Source: Candidatus Altarchaeales archaeon
Lineage (GTDB): Archaea; Altiarchaeota; Altiarchaeia; IMC4; SCGC-AAA252-I15
NCBI GenBank assembly: GCA_014729705.1
Contig: WJJK01000172.1
Location: 1-41,805, forward strand
Reading direction: 5' to 3'
Length of the DNA: 41,805 nucleotides
The position numbers and the translations under genes were made by a program. Below the pieces are notes generated by a model that was not told where the DNA came from, did no database searches, and worked only from the letters and a program-made list of their open reading frames with translations. Below, one piece after another: positions 8,264-15,576 of this stretch. Position 1 is the stretch's first letter; each line of letters starts with the position of its first letter.

Positions 8264-8752
8264 TTACGACTTAGGCGCATTCTTCATCAACTCGGATCCA
8301 TCTACACCAGAATAATCTGAAGGGAAAGGTACTGCTTGGTTCTGAGTCGAAACGTTTGATACTGACCTAGAGAACAAAACACTTGTAGTGCTGAGATCAG
8401 AGTATGTGCTTCCACTCAAAGCTCTCATCCTAATACGCAGTGTTTTGTTATAGAAAGAAGTACCGAGGTCTGTTTTTACTTCCCACTTAAACGTAAGAGT
8501 CGTTCCATCCTCTGTGAAGGACAGACCAGCAAGGTCTGTGTCACTGGACGCTGTCATTTGAGACCATGTAGTACCATTATCTGTGGAGTAATCATACACA
8601 GTTAATGACGCATTTGTGTATTCAGGGTAAGCGTAGCCTGTGTACGTGAATTTCATTTGAGATTTATTGGATACAAGTTCGATTGCCCCGAAGGTTATTT
8701 CGAAGTCTCGGATCTCAACTGACCCTGTAATATTTCTATTGCCGATTGTCAT
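8264..8752 (-). CDS. Beta-sandwich protein, probable virion or fibre component
   Basis: The 162-residue product is rich in Ser, Thr, Tyr and alternating hydrophobics, and contains DYSTDNGTTW, LTFKWEVKTDLG and LRIRMRA. These are typical of fibronectin III or Ig-like modules in phage tail and baseplate proteins. There is no signal peptide or membrane segment. AAGGAG six bases upstream fixes the ATG. Its neighbours are three other small late-looking genes, so I infer a structural role. The exact location in the particle is unknown. Confidence 0.65.
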   Translation of the reverse strand: MTIGNRNITGSVEIRDFEITFGAIELVSNKSQMKFTYTGYAYPEYTNASLTVYDYSTDNGTTWSQMTASSDTDLAGLSFTEDGTTLTFKWEVKTDLGTSFYNKTLRIRMRALSGSTYSDLSTTSVLFSRSVSNVSTQNQAVPFPSDYSGVDGSELMKNAPKS

Positions 8753-8767
8753 CGTGTGCTCCTTGTG

Positions 8768-9127
8768 CTATTCGAGATTCAAGCCTGCTTTTGCCAGCTG
8801 CTTAATTAGCTCTTCCTCTACTTGTCTTTTCTTTCCATCTTCGAGGACTTCCTCGTGCATTATTTTAGCGGCGTCCTCAAAATTGGGACGATCCTTTGGT
8901 TCTGTAGTTAGGTTCTGGCGTAGATAGACGACATAAGCAAGCAGCATTCTCTTATCATCTTCGCTCAGCTTTTTTAGGTCCTTCTTTTTCTTAGATTTAA
9001 GATTTTTAAGTAATGTAGGACCCTTCTTTCCGAGCTCCATCAGTTCTTCAGGGCTGAGTGGTATATCCTCAGAAAGAATTTGATACGCGACTTTAGTAAG
9101 CCTTTCACTGACCAATGCTTTAGACAT
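8768..9127 (-). CDS. Charged helical protein of unknown function (119 aa)
   Basis: Predominantly Lys/Glu/Leu helices, including a KSKKKKDLKKLSEDDKR segment and a coiled-coil-like C-terminus. Its ATG overlaps the stop of the upstream gene in a TAATG arrangement, so the two are co-translated. No family is recognised. Because it sits inside a cluster of probable virion proteins, a chaperone or assembly role is conceivable but unproven. Confidence 0.68.
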   Translation of the reverse strand: MSKALVSERLTKVAYQILSEDIPLSPEELMELGKKGPTLLKNLKSKKKKDLKKLSEDDKRMLLAYVVYLRQNLTTEPKDRPNFEDAAKIMHEEVLEDGKKRQVEEELIKQLAKAGLNLE

Positions 9128-9567
9128 TAGGAATACTCGAATATGAACCGGAAGTTAACGCTTTCTTCTCCAAGACTAGACTCACTGTTTCCTACCTCTA
9201 CATCCATCCAGATATATTCAGGGCTAGATGCTGTCAGCACCAAACCTCTGTCTGAAAGAGCGGACAGGTTTGTGAGGTCTGAAACACCACGTGCCTCTAC
9301 AAAATAATCTGAAAGATAGTTACTCCCAGGAGTGATGCCCTGAGTAGCCGTGCTTGACTTGTACTTTCCGAATTGGCTGTGGTTCAATCCCCCATTATTC
9401 TCGAGGAACAGAGCGAGAGCGCTTAGTGTCTCTCCTCCCTCAGCTTTTGGGAGAATAACGACCGCTGTCCCGTTGTGATTCCCTCGGACGACAGTACCAA
9501 AATCCACACCGGACACGTCGCCAGATATGAGCTGCATGTTTGAAGGATTGTAGGTTTCTACTTTCAT
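9127..9567 (-). CDS. Beta-rich probable virion protein, paralogue of the adjacent gene
   Basis: 146 residues, related along its whole length to the next gene upstream (9586-10002). Shared blocks are GVDFGTVVRGNH against GVNFGNVQQGKH, NNGGLNHSQFGKY against NNGGFNYSEYGYY, and the ending FRFIFEYS against YRFIFEYA. Both lack membrane segments or signal peptides. The repeated Asn/Gly/Ser turns suit a decoration, fibre or baseplate protein. The two genes look like a tandem duplication that has diverged. Confidence 0.7.
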   Translation of the reverse strand: MKVETYNPSNMQLISGDVSGVDFGTVVRGNHNGTAVVILPKAEGGETLSALALFLENNGGLNHSQFGKYKSSTATQGITPGSNYLSDYFVEARGVSDLTNLSALSDRGLVLTASSPEYIWMDVEVGNSESSLGEESVNFRFIFEYS

Positions 9568-9585
9568 TATATCCTACCTTTTCTG

Positions 9586-10002
9586 TTATGCGTATTCAAA
9601 GATGAACCTGTAGTTGATGGACGAAGTACCACCAGTTTCAAGGCTGCCCGCTTGAACGTCCAGCCATATGTAATCTCCATAATCTCCCGCCAAGTTCACC
9701 GTTACACCTCCAGTTGCCTGTGGAGGGTCAGACACAACGGAGAAATGATCAGAAAGCAAACCACCCGTTGCTAAATCAGATATGAATGACGAATTCACAT
9801 AGTAGCCATATTCAGAGTAATTGAACCCACCATTATTTTGAAGATAAAGCTCAAGCCCCGTGATACTCTCACCTTCGAGTACCGGTCTAATACATACAGG
9901 CAAAGTACTATGTTTGCCTTGCTGTACATTTCCGAAGTTAACTCCCGTAATATCATCAGCAAGCTTATTGCCATTTACGGGACTATATGCACCGATCTTC
10001 AT
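9586..10002 (-). CDS. Beta-rich probable virion protein, paralogue of the adjacent gene
   Basis: 138 residues, first gene of a four-gene leftward group. Its C-terminus (YIWLDVQAGSLETGG, then NYRFIFEYA) and its N-terminal FGNVQQGKH block match the neighbour at 9127-9567. The 88 bp upstream (10003-10090) hold TATTAT-like sequence (GATAATATAG on the minus strand) that could be a promoter but does not match the window's GTTTA class. Function is inferred only from composition and neighbours. Confidence 0.7.
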   Translation of the reverse strand: MKIGAYSPVNGNKLADDITGVNFGNVQQGKHSTLPVCIRPVLEGESITGLELYLQNNGGFNYSEYGYYVNSSFISDLATGGLLSDHFSVVSDPPQATGGVTVNLAGDYGDYIWLDVQAGSLETGGTSSINYRFIFEYA

Positions 10003-10090
10003 GAAAGGTGTGTCCTGTCATTACATGTGAAAACAAGCTATATTATCGAGGGAGTATTAATAGATTATGACCATATAAGAGCTTAGAGGA

Positions 10091-11170
10091 TTAGCTCTCA
10101 GGGGCAATAACGGCCAAAATATCTTTGAGGCGGTGCACATAGGTATGATTTTCAGAAACTTTTCTGAAGGCATTGAACGCCATATCTTCACGAGAGTCTT
10201 TACCCGGTCCAAGAAGAAAATACTTAAGGCTCTCTTCTAGGCTTTTCGGGTCACTAAAAAACCCTACTTCATCCTCTGTGAATATCTCATGAGCTTCATC
10301 CCGGCAGTCTTCCATAAGCATGAAAGACTGGCAGAGAGATACTTCATATGCGCGGGGGTTTAGACTCTCTGGCTTGAATCGGCTGCGATTCAGGGGATTA
10401 CGTTGTGTCTTGGTCCGCGGGCTCCATTTTACGTCACGCATGAAATTGAGTACCGCTTTAGCTCCATTGTAGTACTTTACCGTTTCTTCATGGGGGATAG
10501 TCCTTTCATCAAAGACATATTCCCAAAGGGGAGACTTACGCGGGAGATAATGTGCGTGCCCACATATTTTGAAACTGAGATCATTTCTTTTCACAAAGGG
10601 TATGATAGACTCGAGCATCTGTCGTCTATTGGGGTATATGGCTCCTAGGAAGAGGATATCACTGCGGTACTTCTCTTCCAGAATTTTCACCGGGAACTTA
10701 CCACATGCGTGTGTGCTGGCTCCTGTGGGACAGTAATACGTATTTTTGTATCTATCAGATGTCCCTATGCTGCGTTCATTGGAAAAGTAATAATCAATGC
10801 TAGAGAGTCTGTGTTTGTTAGGGTCAAACGAGTGGGGGTCTTCCGTTGCGACAACAACGCTTTTGACATGATATAGATTCTCATATAAGAAGTTGGGGAC
10901 GTTCAGGCCCCCAATAAACATTACATGTGTGAATCCCCGACTTTTGATAAGTGCCGTAGAGTGCACCATTTGAAAACAAACGCCGTCTTGTAATATCTGA
11001 CGAAAAAGGTGCTCAGGAAATGTCTCATAAGAGACACGTAGCTCATTGAGAGCATTTTTATAGCCCTCATACACGTCTGTTAGAGCAAACTGAGTAGGAT
11101 CCGATATAAGGTAAATCTTCACATCTTCATACGGCACGGACATGGCCTTTGATAGAGCCCTCTTTTTCAT
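10091..11170 (-). CDS. CgeB-like glycosyltransferase (GT-B fold)
   Basis: About 350 residues in the spore-protein CgeB/DUF3880-type glycosyltransferase pattern. An N-terminal Rossmann half contains FIGGLNVPNFL and TEDPHSFDPN. The C-terminal sugar-nucleotide half contains SDILFLGAIYPNRRQML, YYNGAKAVLNF, NPRAYEVSLCQSFMLME and FFSDPKSLEESL. The family moves a sugar onto an acceptor. In phages the targets may be DNA bases, virion proteins or host surface, and none can be chosen here. The start is uncertain: the ATG at 11170 has no clear ribosome site, while an ATG at 11143 follows AAAGG. It overlaps the preceding gene by 44 bp. Confidence 0.8.
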   Translation of the reverse strand: MKKRALSKAMSVPYEDVKIYLISDPTQFALTDVYEGYKNALNELRVSYETFPEHLFRQILQDGVCFQMVHSTALIKSRGFTHVMFIGGLNVPNFLYENLYHVKSVVVATEDPHSFDPNKHRLSSIDYYFSNERSIGTSDRYKNTYYCPTGASTHACGKFPVKILEEKYRSDILFLGAIYPNRRQMLESIIPFVKRNDLSFKICGHAHYLPRKSPLWEYVFDERTIPHEETVKYYNGAKAVLNFMRDVKWSPRTKTQRNPLNRSRFKPESLNPRAYEVSLCQSFMLMEDCRDEAHEIFTEDEVGFFSDPKSLEESLKYFLLGPGKDSREDMAFNAFRKVSENHTYVHRLKDILAVIAPES

Positions 11171-11600
11171 CCACAGAGTATATGTGCAAGAGACCGTCTT
11201 TAATATAGCCTATGCTGCGTTTCACTACAACAACTTTTCTTGATTTCATGTCCAGGTAGCCTGTGTGTGAAAAGTACCAGTCACCGGGCTTTATGGAGGG
11301 GTATTCTTCCTTAGAGAGCTTTATTTTGGATTTATCCTTCCAAATAAGCTCGAGCGCTACTATCCGAGCTTTATCTATCTCTGCCCAGTTAGTAGCGCAT
11401 TGTTTATTCAACTTCTTACTAATATAGTTCTCTCGTTCTCGTACTGTCTTACCGTTTTCGTAGTGTACGATGAAACCCGTAAAAGGCTTCTTAGGCCTTC
11501 TAGGGTTTTTTGGGCTTTGCACGCTTAGGGGCTTTGAACTTTTTGACCCTTGGGCGTTTTGGGGCGGGTGGTTTTTTTGGCTTTGGTGGTTTTGTGACAT
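11127..11600 (-). CDS. Hypothetical basic protein, possibly the frameshifted second half of the upstream gene
   Basis: The conserved-looking part begins near FTGFIVHYENGK and runs through PGDWYFSHTGYLDMKSRK to the end. It is preceded by a Gln/Asn/Lys stretch that is simply the out-of-frame reading of the neighbour's K/P repeat. The ATG at 11600 has no good ribosome site. A +1 slip at the neighbour's CCC-TAG end (11500-11505) would join RAKPKKP to RRPKKPFTGF and continue the same K/P theme. So this ORF may be expressed only as a fusion. No family is recognised. Confidence 0.6.
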   Translation of the reverse strand: MSQNHQSQKNHPPQNAQGSKSSKPLSVQSPKNPRRPKKPFTGFIVHYENGKTVRERENYISKKLNKQCATNWAEIDKARIVALELIWKDKSKIKLSKEEYPSIKPGDWYFSHTGYLDMKSRKVVVVKRSIGYIKDGLLHIYSVDEKEGSIKGHVRAV

Positions 11601-11931
11601 CGATTTTCTTTGGCTTCTTTACTCTCGGCGGAGCCGGACGCTTTGCAGGTTTCTTAGGAGGCTTTGGCTTAGCTGGTTTTTTTGCCGGTTTTGGTACAGA
11701 AGGCTTCTTTGATTTAGACATCCAGGAAGGCTTCGTGCGCTTAAACATCTTTCGAGTCTTCATGAAGAGGTTATTACGCTTCATGTACCGTCGACGTTGT
11801 AGACGTATTTTAGCCTTATGTGTCCTGTAGTACTGCCTTGATTTTACTCTAGACTGAGGGCTTCGCCTCTTAAGCCTTTTGGTTAGTCTCCTCTTATATG
11901 CGAGGACGACTCTCATTACTTTATCGAGCAT
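11500..11931 (-). CDS. Histone-H1-like K/P-rich basic protein
   Basis: 143 residues in two parts. The first is an Arg/Lys-rich N-terminal segment (YKRRLTKRLKRR). From about residue 75 comes a low-complexity Lys/Pro/Ala tail of KPAKKPAKPK-like units, as in linker histone tails. Such proteins bind nucleic acid or polyanions non-specifically; a DNA-condensing or core role is inferred. AAAGGA precedes the ATG, but that site lies within a hairpin (11933-11967). The stop codon is TAG preceded by AAAAAACCC, which makes a frameshift or homopolymer sequencing error plausible. It overlaps the next ORF by 101 bp. Confidence 0.75.
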   Translation of the reverse strand: MLDKVMRVVLAYKRRLTKRLKRRSPQSRVKSRQYYRTHKAKIRLQRRRYMKRNNLFMKTRKMFKRTKPSWMSKSKKPSVPKPAKKPAKPKPPKKPAKRPAPPRVKKPKKIDVTKPPKPKKPPAPKRPRVKKFKAPKRAKPKKP

Positions 11932-11932
11932 G

Positions 11933-11967
11933 TCCAGTCCTTTGATATAAACCTGTTAAGGGCTGGA
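11933..11967 (-). promoter_or_regulatory. Hairpin sequestering the ribosome binding site of the K/P-rich gene
   Basis: On the minus-strand transcript TCCAGCCCTT pairs with AAGGACTGGA (10 bp, one G-T wobble) across a 15-base loop. The right arm contains the AAGGA ribosome site of the gene starting at 11931. A GGTTTATATC segment lies in the loop and could be a start-proximal promoter, as in T4 genes whose early transcripts are translationally masked. Confidence 0.5.
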
Positions 11968-11985
11968 ATATTAACTGATTATGGA

Positions 11986-12519
11986 TCACGCCTTTCCGTG
12001 TTCTCTCTGGAATTTCCACAGACGGTATTCCGGAGAAACTGCAAGGTCTTTCTCTATGCGCTCATACTCCTCTAGATAAGGTTTCGCTTTTTCAGGAGTC
12101 ATGCTTTTTCGTAGAAGGATTCTGCGTATTTTCTCTAGACGTATAAGGGGCCTTATCACCTTTTTATACTTCTTAGAGGTACCTAATAAAAGGGAGTGGT
12201 TCTTAAGCTTGTGACATGCCTGGCACAGATATAGCTGTTCTCGATCTTTGTACTTAGAAGGCAGATAAAGCTTCAAACGAGGGGATCCGCATTTAGGACA
12301 CTTTACGTACCACCGCACCCCGCCTAGATGGTTTGGGCTCGCCTCATAGTCAAATTCCTGTCCATTTAGCGTAAAAGTACGAAGACTGTTGTATATGAGC
12401 TTTTCGAATTCTTTGTCATGTGCGTTTGGGAATTTCTTACGTATTTCGGCCTTGACCTTACGCACAAGATTACCAAAAGAAAAACAGGTAGTCGATTCTA
12501 TCGAGACGTACTTAGCCAT
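11986..12519 (-). CDS. Zinc-ribbon protein of unknown function
   Basis: 177 residues with one clear zinc ribbon: CPKCGSPRLKLYLPS, then CQACHKL about 25 residues later (near residues 74-105). Highly basic helical regions lie on both sides. The arrangement suggests nucleic-acid binding. AGAAGG five bases upstream supports the ATG, and TAATATAAG upstream could be part of a promoter. It is separated from its neighbours by short gaps. No specific family is recognised. Confidence 0.72.
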   Translation of the reverse strand: MAKYVSIESTTCFSFGNLVRKVKAEIRKKFPNAHDKEFEKLIYNSLRTFTLNGQEFDYEASPNHLGGVRWYVKCPKCGSPRLKLYLPSKYKDREQLYLCQACHKLKNHSLLLGTSKKYKKVIRPLIRLEKIRRILLRKSMTPEKAKPYLEEYERIEKDLAVSPEYRLWKFQREHGKA

Positions 12520-12576
12520 AACAACCTTCTTATATTATGTGTTTCTGCATTCATATTAGATAATTACATTAGAAGA

Positions 12577-13050
12577 TTATTGCTTTTCCATCAGACGCTT
12601 TCTTGGTCCGCTTATCTTCTTTAAGAGTTCTTCCAAACAATTTATCATAGATATCAGTACTTTTCCTAGCCAAGACGGCTGCTCCATGGCATCTGTTAGG
12701 CTTTTATCTAAGACCCACCCAAGCGTAGCAAGTTCCGGATAGAGTCTCCTCATGACTCCTATATCCTGCAACTCACGTTCGAATTGCTCGGCAACAAGTT
12801 TAGGTGTCCATTTCCCTGCAAAAGCATTACACTCTCCAGGACATGTACATACATCAGGTGCTTTTTCTCCGTGCTCAACAGGAAACATGCACATAGGAAC
12901 CTGACGGGTTATACCGTCTTCAGTATATGTTACTAGGCGACCATAATAGCAGTTCCTGTGTAAATGCCTCTTCGCATCCTGAATCTTTTCATGTAAAATC
13001 TTACGACGTATCTGCCTGTACTTACGGTATATAACTCCTGGACTACGCAT
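12577..13050 (-). CDS. Cys-containing hypothetical protein
   Basis: Contains NCYYGRL, VPMCMF and CTCPGECNAFAG, a set of cysteines that could bind zinc or an iron-sulphur cluster. A helical C-terminus follows. I prefer the ATG at 13050 (MRSPGVIYRKY) because GAAGGGA lies about nine bases upstream. An earlier ATG at 13086 would put 12 more residues inside the upstream gene. It overlaps the NYN gene by 8 bp. The function is unknown. Confidence 0.7.
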   Translation of the reverse strand: MRSPGVIYRKYRQIRRKILHEKIQDAKRHLHRNCYYGRLVTYTEDGITRQVPMCMFPVEHGEKAPDVCTCPGECNAFAGKWTPKLVAEQFERELQDIGVMRRLYPELATLGWVLDKSLTDAMEQPSWLGKVLISMINCLEELLKKISGPRKRLMEKQ

Positions 13051-13567
13051 TAGTGCTGTCCCTTCCGCGGGAGTTCTTTTTATCATAAAAGAAATTACGA
13101 TTCAAAAAATGAATAACGTCGGCATAATCGCAGAAACCCTTGTTGAAGCTGATACCTTTCATAGACCACACTTCTACGAACTTCCCACTGTCTTTTAAAT
13201 GCTTACATAGGTCTATGAAATCCCCGTCGCCACTCATCAAAACCCATTTATCGAATTGCTCGGCCATCTTCATACAGTCTATACAGATAGCTATATCCTG
13301 ATCTGTACCCTTATATATCCTCTGACCATCAGACTTATAGCCTATGCTGGCCTTTTTAATACGTAGAGTATACCCCAGGTTCTTGAGTAAACTCTCAAAC
13401 TTCTTGTGCTCGGCGTCTGGTGTTCTTATGATGTAGGCAAAAAGACCTACTATTTCATCCCCGTTTTTATCAAAATGCTCTTTGATTTTTAGGAAGTCAA
13501 TTCTTTTGTCTATATCCTTCGCGGAGAAGAATAGATTCTGTACGTCGAGCTGTACAAGGGTTCTCAT
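13043..13567 (-). CDS. NYN-domain (PIN-like) ribonuclease, LabA/DUF88 family
   Basis: The NYN fold is visible from its acidic motifs: LDVQNL at the start (Asp8), GTDQDIAICIDCM in the middle and LMSGDGDFIDL after it. The trailing helix carries VEVWSMKG. These acidic residues bind a metal for RNA cleavage in characterised NYN proteins. It begins with ATGA, overlapping the stop of the Rad50 C-lobe gene. In a phage it might process phage mRNA or degrade host RNA; which one is not shown. Confidence 0.85.
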   Translation of the reverse strand: MRTLVQLDVQNLFFSAKDIDKRIDFLKIKEHFDKNGDEIVGLFAYIIRTPDAEHKKFESLLKNLGYTLRIKKASIGYKSDGQRIYKGTDQDIAICIDCMKMAEQFDKWVLMSGDGDFIDLCKHLKDSGKFVEVWSMKGISFNKGFCDYADVIHFLNRNFFYDKKNSRGRDSTNA

Positions 13568-14175
13568 CTGACTCTCTCGATGCTTGTTTTGTTGTTGCGG
13601 CGATTTATTCTATAGTTTGAGTCTGCAGCATCAGCCAGAGCTGAGTTGTGTGTCACAAGAAGAATATCCATACCTAGTTTGTGAGCAAGTTCGGACACTA
13701 ATCCACTTACATTTGTGATATAATCTGAATCCACAGCGCCAAAGGCCTCATCCAAAAACAAAATAGGGGCTCGCTTTAGTTTTTGTATACATACAAGTCT
13801 AAGCAGCAGGCTTTCTATAACATCGATGCTGCACTTACTTTCTTCATCAACAGTGTTTTCCCCAAAAATAGTACTTAGCCGGATCTTGACCTTTTTCCCG
13901 TGCTCCTCTAGATCCGATTCAAAACGCACATCGATGTCTGGGAATACACTTTTCAGACCATATGTAACAAGACGATCCATCTGTGATAGATCCTTCTTAG
14001 CCAGCTTATCTATCAAATGCTTTAAGACCTTTTCAGTTTTATCTAAAAGGTCTGCTTCCTCTTGAAGGGAGGTAACCTTCTGGAGGGCGGCTTCTCTCTG
14101 TGCGCGTTTTGTCTCACGCATACCTTCAAGAAAACGCGTTCTATCTATTAATGCGTCATACAATCCGACGTCCAT
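13564..14175 (-). CDS. C-terminal ATPase lobe of a split SbcC/Rad50-like protein
   Basis: The last 80 residues hold Walker B plus D-loop (APILFLDEAFGAVD) and the H-loop (ILLVTHNS), as in Rad50/SbcC/gp46. The N-terminal 55 residues are a short coiled coil. There is no Walker A, so this cannot be an ATPase alone. The partner lobe is encoded at 17680-18843 in the same operon direction. The expected signature motif (LSGGE) just before SLLLRLV is replaced by residues reading KCSI, an unusual loss. A complete active site should form only when both polypeptides assemble, with SbcD. Confidence 0.85.
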   Translation of the reverse strand: MDVGLYDALIDRTRFLEGMRETKRAQREAALQKVTSLQEEADLLDKTEKVLKHLIDKLAKKDLSQMDRLVTYGLKSVFPDIDVRFESDLEEHGKKVKIRLSTIFGENTVDEESKCSIDVIESLLLRLVCIQKLKRAPILFLDEAFGAVDSDYITNVSGLVSELAHKLGMDILLVTHNSALADAADSNYRINRRNNKTSIERVR

Positions 14176-14176
14176 A

Positions 14177-14407
14177 TTAATCTTTCTCAGGCTTTACAGT
14201 GACACAATAAGACACACCGTCAACGATAACTTTTTTAGTAGATCCCTTTGGCGTTCCGTGCATCATATAATCTACTAGAGTTACAAAAAGATCTTTTTCA
14301 GCATCACGCTTATCTAAAGCGTGCCTTTCATCTTTTCCATATCTATACATATATATTTTGTTGGTGAGTATAGAGTGGCCTAACCTTATCTTATTCAGAT
14401 CTTGCAC
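14177..14407 (-). CDS. Small conserved-type phage protein (76 aa)
   Basis: MQDLNKIRLGHSILTNKIYMYRYGK followed by a mixed alpha/beta tail resembles short phage proteins in the DUF7446 style (GHS-LT--IY motif). That match is from memory and needs a profile search. The start is GTG with AGGAGG five bases upstream. It sits between the clamp gene and the Rad50 C-lobe gene. No activity is known. Confidence 0.65.
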   Translation of the reverse strand: MQDLNKIRLGHSILTNKIYMYRYGKDERHALDKRDAEKDLFVTLVDYMMHGTPKGSTKKVIVDGVSYCVTVKPEKD

Positions 14408-14416
14408 GCCCGCCTC

Positions 14417-15574
14417 CTATTGTTTGACTACTTTTGTGTAACTCCCCAAACCTACAGCTATATACCTCTCATCACCGATAGTTCCGCTTTCATAGACCTT
14501 AAAAAATTTGTTGTCATCGTTTACGTGAAGGCGTACATCTTTCTCAGCTTTCAAGGATGTAAGAACATCTTTAAGTATTGTATAAAATGTGGTGTGCTCA
14601 TATCGGTCAGCAGTATCATCATTTACTCGAGCACAAGGTATGCGTTCATTAGACTTCAAATTTGCAACGAGTTCGATATCCAAATGAGCGTCCTCCCCGG
14701 CTCCACTTAGAGTCATACGTATGCCTGCTCCTATTTTTGTCGAGTTAGAAGCAACAACGCGATCTATGTGTTTCATCAAATTTGTTTTGTCGATGCGTGT
14801 GTAAGGCCCTTCAGATTTTAGGTGGACTGTAGGAATCTCAGGCGGCTCGGCGTTGGATTTAAGGCAACTGAAGCGCATAGTATCCGTAAGAATACCTACA
14901 TCTCTTTCGCTTTCAAAAAGCGTAGCCTTTTCATCGGGGAGAGAAGACAGAATCTTAGCTAGAAGAGGGACGGCTGTCTTACGTATCTTAAGCTTATTGA
15001 TCCCTTGAAACTGCTTACAGACAAAAAAGCCCATCTTGTTAAGACCATTTGCGCTATAGATAATACCCTTATCTATTAACATCTGGTCAAAAGTTCTCAT
15101 GTCCTCTTTAAGATCAGGCAAATAGCTTGCCGCATAACCCAATGCTGCCGCAAGGATATTTCTATCTAGTTCCTCAAGGACGACATCATCTCCAAGCTCA
15201 TGTGTAAATGTGAGCATCTTATCTGCCGGAAATGACTGTGCCGAGGTATATGACTTAAGATCCTCTTTCGTATATATCTTAACAATATGTTCTTCCTTAT
15301 CAAACTCAATACGTATAGTATCAGCATCAACCTTGACCAATACTTTAGTCAGGATCTTAGGGCTTATGGTAAATGCCCCGCTGCCCTCACACTCTTGAGT
15401 TTTAATACGATATGAAGCTTTAAGATCATTGTTGGTGCCAGTGATAAGGAGGTCATCTCCTGAAACTGTAAAAAGGAGATGGCCACGTTCTTCCTGGACT
15501 ACTACTTTAGGAAGTGCCTTCTGTACCACAGTGGACGCCAACTTCAAATCCTTTTTACTTACGACGACATGCAT
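14417..15574 (-). CDS. dnaN: DNA polymerase sliding clamp (DnaN/beta-type)
   Basis: A 385-residue protein with the three-domain beta-clamp length and pattern. Domain 1 is MHVVVSKKDLKLASTVVQ... with FTVSGDDLLITGTNNDL. Domain 2 covers roughly LDRNILAAALGYAASYL to FSCLKSN. Domain 3 begins near IDKTNLMKHIDRV, and the terminus is YIAVGLG. It would encircle DNA as a dimer, loaded by the clamp-loader subunits encoded at 28161-34554. GAGGTG precedes the ATG. Identity is diverged but the spacing of the conserved hydrophobic and Gly positions fits well. Confidence 0.87.
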   Translation of the reverse strand: MHVVVSKKDLKLASTVVQKALPKVVVQEERGHLLFTVSGDDLLITGTNNDLKASYRIKTQECEGSGAFTISPKILTKVLVKVDADTIRIEFDKEEHIVKIYTKEDLKSYTSAQSFPADKMLTFTHELGDDVVLEELDRNILAAALGYAASYLPDLKEDMRTFDQMLIDKGIIYSANGLNKMGFFVCKQFQGINKLKIRKTAVPLLAKILSSLPDEKATLFESERDVGILTDTMRFSCLKSNAEPPEIPTVHLKSEGPYTRIDKTNLMKHIDRVVASNSTKIGAGIRMTLSGAGEDAHLDIELVANLKSNERIPCARVNDDTADRYEHTTFYTILKDVLTSLKAEKDVRLHVNDDNKFFKVYESGTIGDERYIAVGLGSYTKVVKQ

Positions 15575-15576
15575 TA

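Noticed and set aside
10078..10098. Intrinsic terminator after the glycosyltransferase gene
   Set aside because: Only a 6-bp AGAGCT/AGCTCT stem overlapping the stop codon and no T-run.
11510..11830. 106-codon plus-strand Gly/Phe-rich ORF
   Set aside because: It is the antisense of the K/P-rich repeat; GGFFGFGGF-type sequence is the expected mirror of KPxK codons.
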